Source: Epiperipatus broadwayi (taxonomy: Eukaryota > Onychophora > Udeonychophora > Euonychophora > Peripatidae). From it: a stretch of 64,000 nt of DNA. The DNA lies in assembly GCA_028023455.1 (NCBI GenBank), contig JAQFVV010001062.1, positions 1 through 64,000 of the forward strand. The letters run 5' to 3'. The notes beneath the pieces were generated by a model. The model was not told where the DNA came from. It ran no database searches and saw nothing but the letters and a program-made list of their open reading frames with translations. Positions 36,849 through 46,985 of this stretch are shown here, piece by piece (position 1 is the stretch's first letter; the number at the start of each line of letters is the position of its first letter). A program made the translations under genes and the position numbers.

Positions 36849-36890
36849 CTGAAGAAGACTGCAGGTCAGTCGAAACGTAGGTGTATGTAC
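36849..36890 (+). ncRNA. Hammerhead-ribozyme-like motif, right arm
   Basis: CTGAAGA (36849-36855), stem II GACT/AGTC around GCAGGTC, GAAA (872-875), stem III ACGT/ATGT with loop AGGTGT (875-888), then A at the expected cleavage position. All invariant core bases are present. I cannot pair a convincing stem I, so activity is open. Hammerheads in this position are established for Penelope-like elements. Confidence 0.65.
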
Positions 36891-36942
36891 AAATAAAGTT
36901 TGCTAAAAAGTGTTTGAAGTTTGGATAAATTGTATTTATATG

Positions 36943-39432
36943 ATATTACAGCAAACATAAAGAAAAGTGTGATTTTGGTATGTAATGAATCCTGGAACAC
37001 TCCCTGAAATAATCTGTTAATCACCGCATTTTAGAACCGTAAACCAAAGCATTAATAGCAATCTTATGTAATCTTTTTAATAAGTGATTGGCATCTTAAT
37101 ACCATACCATGTGAAGATGTGTGTTAATATATATATATATTATTTAGTTTTTAAAGAGCATATGAGAACCCTTTGTGTGAATTCTAATATGTAATTATCT
37201 ACCGTTCAGTAGATCACTCATTCACGCACACATTAATGTATATAATTAATTGATTATATTAAACTATTTGTTACTGTCTAACTTGTTTGAGTCATTCGAA
37301 TTCCCTTTTCTCCACTTCCATACATACAAACATGCATATAGCTATTGTAGTTAAGTTATAATGGAGTTAATATTAAGTCTCATTGTCTTCTCCACTCTGC
37401 TAGTGGGACAGACTTTAGAATAAATTCTCATGTGTCATCATTATGTGTAATTCATTAGGTGTCTGATCTGAGATTTAAGGAATGAGTTTGAATCCAGGTT
37501 GGTCCCTGACCTAAATTTCTGGCTTGACTGAGTTTGAAGTGCATTTTGTGAGTTTTGACCGGCACATAGCATTATAACAAATGATACTGGAAAAATTTTA
37601 TTTAAGATTTTTTTTAACAGTCTAAAATTTATGACAAAATAGTGAGACCAATCAATATGTTCTTTCCTTGATAATATGGTGATATAGTACACATTTTTGT
37701 TAGATTGGACATGTAATATGAATGAAAGATAGAAGCTTTGTATGATACTCTTAAGTATGATTTTAATGGAGTAGGCAGACTCCATTTATTTTATAAAGAT
37801 TAATTGAAAGATACTCTTAATAAAAAATTCAATGGAGAAACTACAATTATGCAAGAATTATAACAAAATCTTTTATAATTAAAAGTTCGCTGCTGAAGTT
37901 AAAATGTTTTTACTGATTATAATTATAATGTCTACTAAGAATGATAATGTGCATTAAAGTAACTGCCAGTTTATACTAATGGATTAAAAAAATAGTAAAA
38001 AAAGTAGTTATTGTGTTTATCTAAAACAAATAAAGATATAAATGAAAATACAATATTTTTATTGCAGTTTAATGATTTAACAATAAAAAACAATATGTAA
38101 ATTACAGGGACCACTCTCTCACCTGATTCTAGATCAATCTTCGGATTATTTCCCAGCTTTTCTTAGGATGTCTTTTGTATTTTTCATCATAATACTTTCA
38201 TTTTCTTTGCTAATGCAATAAATATACATTTATATATGATTTATACTCAAAAGAATATTCAAACACAATTATTAATAAGCTTCAGTAAATAAAGTGATCA
38301 AAAAATGAACTTTTTGCATTTTCTAACCAAACTTAGTATTGTACCGGTCGAAAATGTATGTCCATCCAACAAGATTTAGAATCTAAGCAAAAGTACCCCA
38401 AATTCAATCGTGCCTGAGATACACAGGTCAGGAGCAATCATGAATTTTAACCTATTTGCCCCTTCCCTAAATCTATAACACTATGGACCACATCTATGGT
38501 GATACCACATGAATTCATTCTTTCCTGGCCTGATGCTACAATGTTTTGCATGAGAACTCAATTGGTGATGATGATGATGAGAGATTGAGTGAACCCAAGA
38601 TATAAGTTCAAAACATACATAAATATGTTGATGAGATTTGAACACACTGGATTAAGTTTAAAATATGAGTATTTATTTTAACAAAATTCAAGATGATTTT
38701 ATATATATGACCAACTTCATGCAGTTTAAACTTTATTTTAATTGCAAAATTTTGACAATCTTGCATCAATTATTTTTATTTTGACTGATATCAATCTAGT
38801 GCAGCATTACAATACATAATATATATTTGGAAATTGGATTTTATTTAATGTTACAAAACAGATTTATCTGGATGGTTGGTGGATGTTTTATACATTTAGA
38901 AAACACATATAAATATACGATAATAAAGTTTTGCTGTTTATACAACTTTAATAGAATGCTCTTGGCATTTGATTCATAGCTTCAGTCATAGCATTTATTT
39001 GTAAGAATTAAATAAGGATACATTATGATCCGTAAATTTACTAAAAACATTTATTTATTACACATTTTTGACATTTAACAGTCAAATATTGCAAAACTCT
39101 ATAAATACAGGAATGGCTTATTTCAATAAAGGGGAGGGCAGCTTTGAGAGGTTGGATCTAAAACTCCAACAAAAAATATTTAAAGAGAAAAAAACATTTC
39201 ATTATCAGACATCATTATGATTTATTTTGTTAAACAGGCTAGAAAATGAACTATAACAAATTGCTGTTCTAACATCATATCAGTGAAAGAGAGAGTGGCA
39301 ACTTCAGCTGATAAAATGGCATTCTTCTATTTTAATGTGGTATGACAGCTTCAGGTCAAGCAGTACTTAAGTGGAAAGGTAGGTAGAAAGTTTTTATGGG
39401 TCTGTATTATGGTAAGTCCATGCAGAGCTTCA
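36943..39432. other. No recognisable gene
   Basis: AT-rich. The 114-residue minus frame at 37441-37785 has no recognisable motif and looks like chance. A (GATGAT)n tail near 38565 may end another small retroelement fragment. Confidence 0.35.
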
Positions 39433-39642
39433 ACTACACTAATCGGATTGTTTCAGGGAGTAGACATACCCCTGTTTCGAACGGAAGGCTCCATAATCTT
39501 CTGGAGTGAGGTACAGACAGATTATGAGCAGTATATAAATATATACTTTGGAAAAAGAATGACAAATGAAAATCATGACTCTCCAGAAGAAGATATGGAT
39601 GAATCAGATCAAAGCCCTATGTGGTTCATGAATAATTTCTGA
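39433..39642 (+). CDS. Candidate terminal coding exon of an unidentified gene
   Basis: The reading starts after an acceptor-like sequence (ggattgtttcag near 39456) or is open from 39409 if the first ATG were used. It gives VDIPLFRTEGSIIFWSEVQ, then TDYEQYINIYFGKRM, and an acidic tail with SPEEDMDESDQSP before a stop at 39642. Amino-acid use is balanced, unlike the Phe/Ile/Asn-rich chance frames around it, and an AATAAA lies about 50 bases past the stop. I do not recognise the protein. It could be the last exon of a host gene or part of a transposon. No partner exon was found. Confidence 0.35.
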   Translation, partial: TTLIGLFQGVDIPLFRTEGSIIFWSEVQTDYEQYINIYFGKRMTNENHDSPEEDMDESDQSPMWFMNNF

Positions 39643-40739
39643 CATATGACAGCAATGCTACTATAAGGATATGAAAACATTAGATTTAAATACTAAAATA
39701 AAGCCTTAAGTAGTTCAACAAATACATAATGATATGTTAAAGTAATGACCCATGTAAGATAAAGTCATTAATCAGAAGTTAAAACTGTAATTAATAAAGC
39801 ATGAATTTCTCCCCCTTTTTGAATCAATACTACTTTGTTTAACATATATAAAAAAGCTAAATTCATGCACCTATTACTGCAAGTAACAAAATAGAATGGG
39901 TCACCAGTCTTTTGGCCATCATGATTGAAATAAAGAAATCAATAAATTAACAGACACCAAGATCTACCCCAGATTGGAAAAGTATTTATATATTTTATAT
40001 AAATTTACGATAAAATATTTTTAAAAAGCATATATATATATTTAAGTAAGAAATTCAATCTTATGAGCTATTTAGAAATAAAGACATGACATAATTAATT
40101 ATTTCTTCCATTTTCTATTCCACCGTGGGATATACAAGTTCATAAGATTGGGTTTGATTGACATTTACAAATAAAATTAAATGAAAAATATAAAAATATC
40201 ATAAATAAGAAATTCTAACCTCACTAAATTATAAGAATAATAAGCATGAGTTGGATGAGAGATTTTACAGTAAGATTAATTTAGGTTGTAGAGAATTGAT
40301 ACATAGAAAATGATTATTAATTTAACATACTTGCTAATTAGCGAATTAAAAAGAGGTTCAACACAAAGAAAACATTAATTTTTAAGAGTTAGGAGTTAGA
40401 ATTCAGGTAATGTTATTATAATGACTTTGGCTTGTTACCTCATGCTTCTCTGGAATGAAGTATGGATGAATCTTATGTGGAAGGCAGAATTCTTTGACTT
40501 TCATGGCAGGCAGGTTCTACTTAAGCTAAAAGCATGTTTCTTGGCCTCGGCAGTTTTCTGATGGCACAGGCACTCTTGATTGGTAGGAGCTACATTGTGG
40601 CATGGTGAAGAGCCAGGTTGAAGATTGAGGGAAAGGCAGCTTAGGTCCCTCTACTCAAAAACCATTTCAAAAATCAAAAGGACATGAACTAGGTTAGCAT
40701 CTATTGACCAAACTTTCACACAATAGATTTTTAGCCCTA
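39643..40739. other. No recognisable feature
   Basis: 40440-40700 is richer in G and C than the flanks and may be an old repeat; otherwise AT-rich. Confidence 0.35.
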
Positions 40740-41120
40740 TTTATACAAGTTTAAGTTATTTAAAGAATGTTTTTAATTGAACTTTTAAACTCAAATGGAA
40801 TCCTGAATCTACAGAAATATTTTCTCTATTGTTATTGGAGATGCAATCGCTAGATAACTGTCCAAAAATAAATTCAAATCAATCTCCAGATTGGAAATAG
40901 ATTTGGTAAAAATATTAACAGCTAACTTAAAATCCATTAGCTTTGTTTTAATTTTACTTTCATTAAACTTTGATTTAAAAATTCCTTTTAAAATCATGAA
41001 ACAAACTAATCTTCCCATCCCTTTAATTACTCTTGGACAGTTAATGTTGCACTTTCCATCTTGAGTTTTTATGTAATTATATAAAGAAAAATAATTACAA
41101 AATAAATAAAATATAATCAA
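40740..41120 (-). pseudogene. Coding-like repeat, copy 2, unknown protein
   Basis: The minus frame at 40809-41120 (103 residues) includes QDGKCNINCPRVIKGMGRL, then KGIFKSKFNESKIKTKL and SISNLEIDLNLFLDSYL. It is the inverted relative of 32810-33130. Similarity between two copies, with the frame kept in one, suggests an old protein-coding mobile element. I know no family match. Confidence 0.45.
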
Positions 41121-41199
41121 AGAAAAAATACAAAATTATTTACAATATTTGCTTAACTGAAACACACAGGCTTATTATATACCTGTGTTTATATATGTA

Positions 41200-41390
41200 A
41201 TATATAGGGTATATGAGCAGAGACTTTCACACGACCCGCCACTCTCCACACTATCTTATAACACTGATGCACTTGAACACATATATGTTGAAAAGATATG
41301 TGTTCAAGTGTATCAGTGTTATGAGTTAGGGTGGGCCATGTGAAAGTCTGTGCTAATGTTTGCTTGTAATTCTATATATATACTCTGTTA
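41200..41390. mobile_element. Fold-back element
   Basis: Two arms of about 65-90 bases (agactttcacacgacccgcc... cacttgaacacat and its mirror atgtgttcaagtg... tgtgaaagtct) around a loop of about 15 bases. No coding capacity and no hammerhead core. Confidence 0.8.
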
Positions 41391-41549
41391 ATATATGTAT
41401 ATATCTGAGTCGCATCTAGAGACATTAATATTAAAATAATTAATTATTTAAAATTTATATTTATAAATTTTATAGATGCTTCTCAGAAATACACATATAG
41501 TTTATATACAGATGACAAAAAAGAAGCAGGATGAAATGTGGGTTAAGTA

Positions 41550-41610
41550 GTAGAACAGTGAAGCTCAATCTTGGTCTAAGATTGACTGCTTCAGTATAGG
41601 GTAAGGCTAC
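41550..41610. repeat. Short repeat shared with 32486-32545
   Basis: Inverted relative of the tract at 32486 (tgaagctcaatcttgg... aagattgactgctt). Confidence 0.6.
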
Positions 41611-44099
41611 AAATGGATCTCTGATCAGATATTGGAACAGTGTCTAGTCCCCCTTTATTTTGCAAATGTATCCTTATTATGAAATAGAAACTACCCTGCC
41701 ATTTTTTTTCCTGCTATCTACTATCAAACTTCATTAAAACTGCTGATGGAAAATAAGTGATAAGTAACTTTATTAAGTAAAGAAAAAAGGATCTGCCTTA
41801 ATTAAAAAATTAAAAATCTCGATGTAAATTATTTGGATTTAAATTAAATTAGCATTGTTTTCTTAAACGTGTGTTTGTAGTTTATTAAATCATTATATAT
41901 ATATATTTTGCAAAGACACATTTAAAAACTTGAGTAACTGTTTTTTTAATTTCAACTCCAGTGGCTGACAAGAAGAATTATCGCGAATTTTAGATCGCTT
42001 ACTAATGTTTACAACGTAATCATTGAGTTCCATTATCTGGCTGAGGCAGGCGCTGATCTTTGGAATGTGTTGATGCTCCAGCCTGGGAAGTTAAAGTTAT
42101 GTAAACGTTTTATGAACTCATAAACTTAGTGGAGCAATAATCTCACTTAAGAAAATATAAACTAAAAATCTGAAACTCAATTATTTGTTTTTATAAAAAT
42201 TATGCATCTTCTTTTTATATATATAAATTTTATTTTTCATTTTTATATTTAAAATCATATTTTTCCACCAATCATTAAATTTTAAAAAATATATATCTTA
42301 AAAAATTATAACCATTCAAAATGAAGCATTTTATGTAGTTAAGATATACAGTGCTTGAGTTCGCACAGATTTAATATATAAGATTTAATGTAAGCTAATA
42401 TCTAAGCAAAAATATAAGTAAAAAAAAGTCTTGTTTGATCGAGTTAAACAAGAAAAAGTTTAGAATACCACAACAAGAGATATAATTTATTCTAATTGAT
42501 AGAGTGGTTATCTCTAACATTACTGATATTCCGCACTCTTTCTAAGAGTTTCCATTATTTTTTCCTTTCATATGTTCCTAGGATTTTACGAGATTATACT
42601 AAAGACATGGAACTATTAATTATTCTTCTATTGTATTACAATCTTTCTATATTTGCAGCAACCTGTATTATATTTCTTAAGAAAGTATTCAATGTACAAT
42701 GATCTAGGAATTTATTCTTTTTTTTTAAATTACATAATAGGAATTTATTCTTTGTCACTGTTTTTAATGCAAAAAGCATTTAATGTAATTTCTTCAACAA
42801 TCAAATCATGACTGAACATTAGATCATACATTTCTGTACCTCCACAGATAATTCTAATCTTTTTACCCCCCTTTCCTAAATATATAATTTTCTCCAAAAA
42901 ATAAATAAAATTCCAATTTTCTTTTTTACCTCTGGAAAAATATCAACACTGTAATGTGTTTAAACATCTATATCTATCTTTGTTAGAAGTCTTGGGACTT
43001 GAGATTTAATATGTCACTTTGAATTCTGACAACTAGAGCTCTAAATATTTTGATTCCTTTAATAAAATTAAATGTTGATGCTCTACTAACTCTATTGTTT
43101 GTAAGATGAAGATAATGATCTATATGTTCAGTATATCGAATAAAAGATGAAAGGAATATACTACATATGAAGCCAGTGTCAATATACAGTAACTCTTTTA
43201 ATAAGTCAACCTCACTATAACTTGCTAATTTTTCTTAGATCTCTTTTTTACTACTTTCATATTGTTTGACTTTTGCCATATTAAACATATATTTTTATAT
43301 GACCAATATCCATACCAGATATCTAAGTACAATCATTATTAAGCTTAAGCCAATAAGAAATCATGAATAAAATCAATCTCCATTAGATTATATAATTTTA
43401 CTTTGGGCAGCATCTCTTCTTCTCAGGGAGTGGGAGAGTGTCTAGTTCTCCCACCCCCCCCACTTCCAAGAAAGGACTCTTTCTAGTTTTGTCAGAATTT
43501 GTCTGTTGCTTACTAATATATACTTCTGTAAAAATGTAATAGATTAACTGTTGAAAGATGAAATTTAGATATGATCAAAAACTAAGTAAGTTTTTTATTG
43601 ATGGAGTTTTAGAGTAAATAAATATGATTGTGCAGATTATAAAATTGATCATATATGATAATTCTCTTAAAATACTTTGACCCAGGTTTAAAAGCTAAAA
43701 TATAGCCAATTCCCAATGAGAATAACAATAGCAAAAATACTTTTCAGTTTATTCCAATAAATGGAAATCTTGCGTTAAACCTGTTGAGTGCTCAAATGTT
43801 CCACCCTCCTCACAACCGAATATATAACTTTATTGATTAAACAATGAATGAAGAAAAATATTAATTACTAGTTGCAATTGCATTTGTATTTAAAATTTTT
43901 CATGTTAAACAACTTTTTCGAGAATAAGTTGTCTTCTAATCTAACATTGTTTTTTCACTATAATAATAAATATTAATGCTAACAAAAATGTGTGACGAAA
44001 TAGAAGCTTTAAATATTCTATTTAAAATTTAACTGAAAATTATGGTATTAAAAACGTTATTTATGTAAAACAAAAATAAACAAGGCAAAATTCTCTCCA
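41611..44099. other. No recognisable feature
   Basis: AT-rich; chance frames only (for example 42496-42702). A C-run lies at 43450. Confidence 0.4.
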
Positions 44100-44396
44100 T
44101 AGAGTAGTGCCACCCTGTGGCAACCAGAGTAATCAATGGATGCCAGAAGGCTTGTGCATAAAATCCCTATCTAATGCCTATTTATCCAATATCCCCAAAC
44201 TAGTTTCTTGCTTGGTCAGTGAGGAGCTTTGGATCTGAGAACCCTGCACCTAGATCTTATGCACAAGCCTTCTGGCATCCATTGATTACTCTGGTTGGCA
44301 CAGGATGGCACTACTGTATGAAGAGAGTTTTGTCTTGTTTATAAACAATTATGTGCTAGTATGAGATGGTGATCATGTGATGCTTAATGGTTTAAA
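44100..44396 (-). mobile_element. Semi-palindromic interspersed element, copy 2
   Basis: Same family as 25694-25949, inverted. The internal inverted repeats are clear: gagtaatcaatggatgccag at 44128 pairs with ctggcatccattgattactc near 44271. Confidence 0.8.
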
Positions 44397-44494
44397 ATAA
44401 AAATACCTAATTTTCAATAGATAAACTCTTAACATTTGTTAAATATTATCTCTAGAATTTTAAAACTTATAAATCAATTCTAATAAGTCTCCAA

Positions 44495-44610
44495 ATAGTC
44501 AAGCGTTGTTAGCCGAGAGGTAACGCAGCCGCCTTGCAAGCAAATAGTTGGTTGTAGACGGTTGTGAGTTCGCCTCCCGGCCGATGCTATGACATATGAA
44601 AAAAAAAAAA
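44495..44610 (+). mobile_element. tRNA-derived SINE, copy 3, with target duplication
   Basis: Box A GTTAGCCGAGAGGTAACGC, class II-like arm, box B GAGTTCGCCTCCC, tail GCTATGACATATG and an A-tract. Flanked by a 10-base duplication, aagtctccaa, at 44485-44494 and 44611-44620. The head includes atagtcaagc before box A, as in copy 1. Confidence 0.9.
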
Positions 44611-44620
44611 AAGTCTCCAA

Positions 44621-45424
44621 TTCGTAATTGATTTCAATAAGAATTATAACATTAAAAAAAACTGTTTTTGTACTTAAAATAAATCATGCTTTTTGATCAA
44701 CAAACTATTTACTTTACAAATAAATATTTATTGTAGCTCTTTTAATATGCTAATTTTGGAAAAAAGCTCGTTTTTATTTTTATTTCAGTCGCTTATTTTG
44801 TCTTTTGGTACCTTTCAAATACAGATTTGTGAATTAACCAATACATTATAATACAAAAATTGGGTCTGAAATTAGTTTTAGCTTGTTCAAAACTATGTAG
44901 ATTATATATTATTTCAATAGACTTTTCCATTAATTCCATCGTTTTAGAAAGAATATTCTTGATAGAAGATTTATCACGAGCATAGTTTTACATGAAAATT
45001 TGCAAATTCAGGATCTATATACTTATCTAAAAGGAATGTATTATTCTAATGATGGTTGTAACCGAACTTCTATTAGGACTTGTAGCATTGCAATAATATA
45101 TCAATTGTCCATATTTTTGTCATTATTGTAGCATTAGTATTACAATTATATGCACTTTAGTAATTCTGTTATATGTGAAACACAATTATTTTGGCAATGA
45201 TTAGTATTAGTCACTTTTCAAAAAGCAGGCTTTAAAGAATAGATAAATAATATTTTCAACTTCACTACAATTTTCAGGAATTGTTCCTCTCTTCATAGGA
45301 ATAAATAAGAAAATTTAACTTTTTCAAGCCTTTGATTTTATAAAAGTGAATAAATCATTTCTGTGTTTTCCTGAATGTTTGTGATGATGGAATTTTAATT
45401 GTATTTATATATTGGACTATTTAC
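44621..45424. other. No recognisable feature
   Basis: AT-rich sequence without signal. Confidence 0.4.
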
Positions 45425-45518
45425 ATCATCTAGTGTTGAGTGTTAGATGTCTTTAAAAAAATTAACTTTATTTAAATTTACAAAGTACATTCAACTGTTA
45501 GTAATAGCACACAGCTTA

Positions 45519-45565
45519 GTATATGCACAACTTTTTGAGAGGTATTATTCTCCTCTCTTCTTCAG
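45519..45565 (-). ncRNA. Hammerhead-like motif, left arm of the tRNA-headed fold-back
   Basis: Minus strand: CTGAAGA, a perfect six-pair stem GAGAGG/CCTCTC, then AAAA in place of GAAA, then GTTGTGCATATAC. The order matches the Penelope-like motif at 36849, whose last part is GTGTATGTAC. One invariant G is lost. Confidence 0.5.
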
Positions 45566-45941
45566 TTATTGCTGGCTTGACCAGTAACAGTACTAGCATG
45601 GGAATTGAATCTGGAACCTTAGATTCTTGAATATTGAATTTTAAGATAATGCTCTAACCAAATTAGCCACCCTACCTAAGTAACAGTCAGAAAAAATTTC
45701 ATATATTTATCTATGAGGTTTCTCTTGATTTCTCCATTTTTTCCTAATCAACTTTGCCCTTAAGAAAAAATGGAGAAATCAGAAGAAACCTTATAGATGA
45801 GTATATGAAATTTCTATTGATTATTGCCTTTGGCAGGATGACTCTTTGATTAGTGTGTTACCTTAAAATTCAATATTAAGAAATCTAAGAGTCCAGGTTT
45901 GATTCCCATGCTAGTACTGTCACTGGTCAGGCCAGCAACAC

Positions 45942-45989
45942 CTGAAGAAGAGAGGGGAATGGCATTTCTCAAAACATTTGTGCATATAC
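45942..45989 (+). ncRNA. Hammerhead-like motif, right arm of the tRNA-headed fold-back
   Basis: CTGAAGA (45942-45948), stem GAGAGG/TTTCTC with two wobble pairs, then CAAAAC in place of CGAAAC, then TTTGTGCATATAC. Degenerate relative of the left-arm motif. Confidence 0.45.
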
Positions 45990-46080
45990 TAACCTATGTG
46001 CTATTACTAACAGTTGAATGTACTTTAAAAATATAAAGTTTAATTTTTCTAAAGACATTCAATGTTCAATACTAGATGAG

Positions 46081-46815
46081 GAAATAGCCCAATATATAAA
46101 AACAAGGTTATTTTTATGCTTGCACTTTAAGCTAATTTTTTTTTTAGTTTTGTTTTGTTTAGTAATAGAGTTTAAAGAAAGATTATGCCTGAATTATGTA
46201 CAGCTTTAACCTACTTAATGATGAAAATCTGTTCCCCAAAACTCATCATAAAGAAAGATGATCATATAAAAAAAGAAAAGATTATAATGGTTTTCTGTGA
46301 AAAAAAAGTTATCTTGTTCCTGTTAATGAAAATTATACCATAAATTTATTATCAAACAACTTAATGTAGCATATATAATAATTTAAAAAAACCCTTAGTA
46401 TACAATATATACATTTGTAAACTATGTTATTATGTAATATGCAGGTATGCACTTGTAATATGTATATATGTAACATAATGCAACTAAAATCTATGTAAAA
46501 AAACTCTTAGCTTAAAGTAGTTCTTTTTATAATCCATTCATTTAGCACTCATCATCCAGTTATCTGAATCATCAGTGGCTTATGTTAATTTCTAGCATTA
46601 TCTTTTAAATTCTTTGAAGATCTTGTTTTTTTGGAGGAAGTACAGAAGGTGTTGATAGCTGAAGGTATCTAGTAAAAAAGTTTAGAATGAATAGTTAAAT
46701 TGCTTTTTTGATTTTCTTTTCATATAACATGTGTATTATGAGGTCACATTCATCAACTTAGAGCACTTTTAGATTTGATGTAGCATTCTAAATCAGATCA
46801 AATTCTTTTAAAATG
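46081..46815. other. No recognisable feature
   Basis: AT-rich; may include the decayed 3' part of the relic that follows. Confidence 0.35.
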
Positions 46816-46985
46816 TTATTCATGATTTCTCTGCAGAGTGTTGATTTTCTTTTCTTCATTGTCTTCCCTTTCTTCATCAAGTTGCATTAATCCCTCTTTT
46901 AGTAGTTCTTTCATGTGAGATTGCAAAAACTCTTCAATGTTTTCATCATTAATTTTTTATTAGCATCTTTATCCAAAGTGTTGAC
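46816..46985 (-). pseudogene. Tigger/pogo-like transposase C-terminal relic (tentative)
   Basis: Minus reading ENIEEFLQSHMKELLKEGLM, then QLDEEREDNEEKK, stop at 46816. The E-LL-SH-x-ELT-x-L-EL pattern is familiar from the C-terminal end of pogo/Tigger/Jerky-type transposases. Upstream parts were not found. Confidence 0.4.

Larger units (their letters stand above)
34842..36942 (+). mobile_element. Penelope-like element with inverted pseudo-LTRs
   Basis: Arms of about 0.8 kb (34842 to about 35660, and about 36103 to 36942) are inverted copies of each other. The 440-base spacer holds a GIY-YIG endonuclease tail on the plus strand. Penelope-like elements are known for long terminal repeats in direct or inverted orientation and for hammerhead motifs inside them; both are seen here. 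The reverse transcriptase is missing, so the copy is a short deletion derivative. The arms are still very similar, apart from a roughly 20-base insertion near 36215. Confidence 0.85.
45425..46080. mobile_element. Fold-back element joining tRNA-like heads to hammerhead-like tails
   Basis: A 655-base palindrome (catctagtgttg at 45427 pairs with caatactagatg near 46067). In each arm, reading outward, there is a tRNA-like segment (box A like TGGTTAGAGCA, an anticodon-loop-like CTTAAAA, and box B like GATTCAATTCCC). Next comes a spacer with CTGGTCA-x-GCCAGC, then a hammerhead-like core, then about 90 bases of tail. The heads face the axis and the tails form the ends. It is an inverted dimer of what looks like a tRNA-SINE with a Penelope-type tail. 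Confidence 0.75.

Noticed and set aside
37441-37785. A 114-codon minus frame.
   Set aside because: No motif, domain or repeat copy; the composition is that of chance frames in AT-rich DNA.
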